From Bacilli bacterium (GTDB lineage: Bacteria > Bacillota_I > Bacilli_A > RF39 > UBA660), in contig JAFRZY010000008.1 in assembly GCA_017442305.1 (NCBI GenBank), positions 1 to 42,435 on the forward strand: a DNA stretch of 42,435 bases. The letters are read 5' to 3'. A model generated the notes under the pieces. The model made no database searches. It saw only the letters and a list, made by a program, of their open reading frames with translations, and had not been told where the DNA came from. A program made the translations under genes and the position numbers. This document shows, one piece after another, positions 41,464 to 42,435 of this stretch. Position 1 is the first letter of the stretch, and each line of letters starts with the position of its first letter.

Positions 41464-41492
41464 TTGTTATTTTTTAGAATGTGGTGTATAAT
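41464..41492 (+). promoter_or_regulatory. Promoter of the DUF402 gene
   Basis: TTGTTA (41464-41469), 17-bp spacer, TATAAT (41487-41492). Confidence 0.8.
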
Positions 41493-41520
41493 ATTTTATG
41501 AAAGCGGGATCGTAAATTGT

Positions 41521-42054
41521 ATGAAAAATATTAAAGTAGGAGATAAGTTAAAGATTCATTGCTATAAACATAGTGGTGCTATTGATAGGATATGTGATGA
41601 AGCCGTAGTTTTAGAAGCTAGCGATGACATGCTAGTATGTGCAAATGATAAAGCAAGATTAATTGAACATGATGGACGAGTACATAGGACTAATGAATCA
41701 GCTATATTGTTTTTTTATAAAAAGAGATGGTTTAATGTATTGGGGCAATTAAAAAAACACGGATTGTTTTATTATTGTAATATTGCAACTCCGTTTTTGA
41801 TTGACAACGGAATTATTAAATATATCGATTATGATTTAGATTTAAGAGTATTCCCTGATGGCGGATTTAAAATTTTGGATAGAAATGAATATAATTATCA
41901 TAAGAAGCTAATGAAATATCCAAAAGAAATAGATTTAATAATAAAAAGAGAACTTAGCGAATTAATAGAAATGAAAAAAAACAATGAAGGACCATTTGCA
42001 GCTGACGTAGTATCTAAATATTATGAACTTTACAAAAAAATAATTAATAAGTAA
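41521..42054 (+). CDS. DUF402 family protein (FomD/nucleotide phosphatase-like)
   Basis: Start at ATG 41521 (MKNIKVGDKLKI); the promoter at 41464-41492 excludes the longer reading. 177 aa, the usual DUF402 size. SAILFFYKKRWFNVLGQLK, GLFYYCNIATPFLID, IKYIDYDLDLRVFPDGGFK and LDRNEYNYHKKLMKYP match the family, where some members hydrolyse nucleoside tri- and diphosphates with metal-binding aspartates in YxDxDLD. The ribosome site is weak (GCGGGA). Last protein gene before the rRNA promoters. Confidence 0.9.
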   Translation: MKNIKVGDKLKIHCYKHSGAIDRICDEAVVLEASDDMLVCANDKARLIEHDGRVHRTNESAILFFYKKRWFNVLGQLKKHGLFYYCNIATPFLIDNGIIKYIDYDLDLRVFPDGGFKILDRNEYNYHKKLMKYPKEIDLIIKRELSELIEMKKNNEGPFAADVVSKYYELYKKIINK

Positions 42055-42064
42055 TTATTTTTTT
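42033..42064 (+). terminator. Intrinsic terminator
   Basis: AATAATTA (42039-42046) pairs with TAATTATT (42052-42059), extended by A/T runs; it contains the DUF402 stop codon. Confidence 0.8.
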
Positions 42065-42172
42065 ATTTATCATATAATAATAGAGTAATAGCCAAAAAGG
42101 GAGGATAAAGTTACCGTTTTTTACTGTTTTTTTACGTTTTTGAAAAAAAAATAAAAAAAATGTAAAAAATTG

Positions 42173-42201
42173 TTGACATTATTTTTTTGATTTGATATAT
42201 T
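42173..42201 (+). promoter_or_regulatory. rRNA operon promoter P1
   Basis: Consensus TTGACA (42173-42178), 17-bp spacer, TATATT (42196-42201), TG at 42193-42194. A- and T-tracts at ~42115-42170 fit an UP element. CGCAAC (42209-42214) and GTTGCG (42245-42250) could form a stem at the start of the P1 transcript. Confidence 0.92.
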
Positions 42202-42268
42202 ACTAATGCGCAACAAAAAAGATGCCTTATAAAGCCTGAAAAAAGTTGCGAAAAAACAAAAAAAGTTG

Positions 42269-42297
42269 TTGACATCGTCGACACGATTTGATATATT
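42269..42297 (+). promoter_or_regulatory. rRNA operon promoter P2
   Basis: TTGACA (42269-42274), 17-bp spacer, TATATT (42292-42297), TG at 42289-42290: the same boxes as P1, 96 bp downstream. The spacer holds the inverted repeat ATCGT-CGAC-ACGAT, not found in P1. Confidence 0.92.
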
Positions 42298-42304
42298 AAT
42301 ATCA

Positions 42305-42340
42305 CGTGTTACGAAAGAGACACGAAATGATCTTTGAAAA
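42305..42340 (+). promoter_or_regulatory. rRNA leader boxB/boxA-like antitermination site
   Basis: CGTGT (42305-42309) pairs with ACACG (42320-42324), forming a boxB-like hairpin, followed by TGATCTTTGAAAA (42328-42340), close to the boxA sequence of rRNA leaders (TGCTCTTTGAAA). Such sites load Nus factors. Confidence 0.72.
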
Positions 42341-42389
42341 CTAAGTAAACAAGTCAATTTTGAGTAGCTTAGATTAAACTAAATTTAAT

Positions 42390-42411
42390 AGATTTTTAAT
42401 AAATCTTTTTT
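42390..42411 (+). other. Terminator-like hairpin directly before 16S rRNA
   Basis: AGATTT (42390-42395) pairs with AAATCT (42401-42406), loop TTAAT, followed by TTTTT. In form it is an intrinsic terminator; in place it may be a processing signal or require antitermination. Confidence 0.6.
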
Positions 42412-42435
42412 ATTGAGAGTTTGATCCTGGCTCAG
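42409..42435 (+). rRNA. rrs: 16S rRNA, 5' end (partial)
   Basis: GAGTTTGATCCTGGCTCAG (42417-42435) is the universal 16S 5' sequence; aligning to E. coli places base 1 near 42409. The window stops here, so the operon continues to the right. Confidence 0.97.

Noticed and set aside
215-42054. UGA read as tryptophan, as in Mycoplasma
   Set aside because: Conserved genes are full length with TGG tryptophans and no in-frame TGA; tRNA-Trp has anticodon CCA; two genes stop at TGA.
42073-42110. A third rRNA promoter (TATAAT 42073) or an ORF behind GGGAGG at 42099
   Set aside because: The TATAAT has no TG and no -35, and no start codon or open frame follows the GGGAGG; at most a decayed remnant.
42121-42357. 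Minus-strand ORF over the rRNA promoters
   Set aside because: Phenylalanine-rich translation of A-tracts and promoters, with no ribosome site.
1-42435. CRISPR array, insertion sequence or replication origin
   Set aside because: No regularly spaced repeats, no transposase-like reading frame with terminal repeats, and no DnaA-box cluster was seen.

Overview
This is a very AT-rich, gene-dense bacterial chromosome segment from a low-GC Firmicutes-type organism, probably an uncultured gut Bacilli/'Mollicutes'-adjacent lineage (RF39/RFN20-like). That placement is inference from gene content and codon use; no database was searched. The cell appears walled: FemAB-type aminoacyl transferase, CdaA/CdaR, LysM amidase, SleB-like hydrolase, a PBP-like serine hydrolase. 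It uses the standard code: tRNA-Trp has anticodon CCA and conserved genes read through without in-frame UGA. UGA is nevertheless almost absent as a stop (2 of 44 intact genes; 33 TAA, 9 TAG).

Layout. 1-5.2 kb: the end of an unknown gene, a 1028-aa repeat protein of unknown function, and two convergent cell-wall hydrolases. 5.2-6.4 kb: tRNA-Trp followed by a small insertion-like locus, in which a NUDIX gene sits between two copies of a 75-77 bp direct repeat that begins at the tRNA 3' end, then a broken HAD-family gene. 6.4-15.3 kb: accessory and metabolic genes, including a large GT-C-like membrane protein, CBS-containing Mn pyrophosphatase, TtcA-like tRNA thiolase, a TetR regulator directly coupled to an [FeFe]-hydrogenase, and a membrane-anchored thioredoxin. 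15.3-18.4 kb: TypA/BipA and a surface protein.

18.5-26.4 kb: translation cluster with promoters and leaders: L1/L11-type leader-rplK-rplA, consensus promoter, L10 leader with attenuator, rplJ-rplL, three small membrane genes (one with a prepilin signature), then rpsL-rpsG-fusA-tuf. rpoB/rpoC, normally found between rplL and rpsL, are not here. L11 and S12 carry unusual residues at known antibiotic-contact positions, and L11 has a long acidic tail.

26.4-42 kb: PBP-like hydrolase, GtrA, FemX-like protein, DUF308 protein, enolase, secG-pilin-rnr-smpB, DUF3048 lipoprotein-type protein, cdaA-cdaR, DUF378, a lipoprotein, a thioredoxin-fold-like protein, an S41 protease and a DUF402 protein. The window ends in a ribosomal RNA promoter region (two tandem identical-box promoters, a boxB/boxA-like leader, a terminator-like hairpin) and the first ~27 bases of 16S rRNA.

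Expression signals are unusually readable: many promoters match TTGnnn-17/18-TATAAT with an extended TGn, and most genes end in intrinsic terminators that often contain the stop codon or overlap the next promoter.
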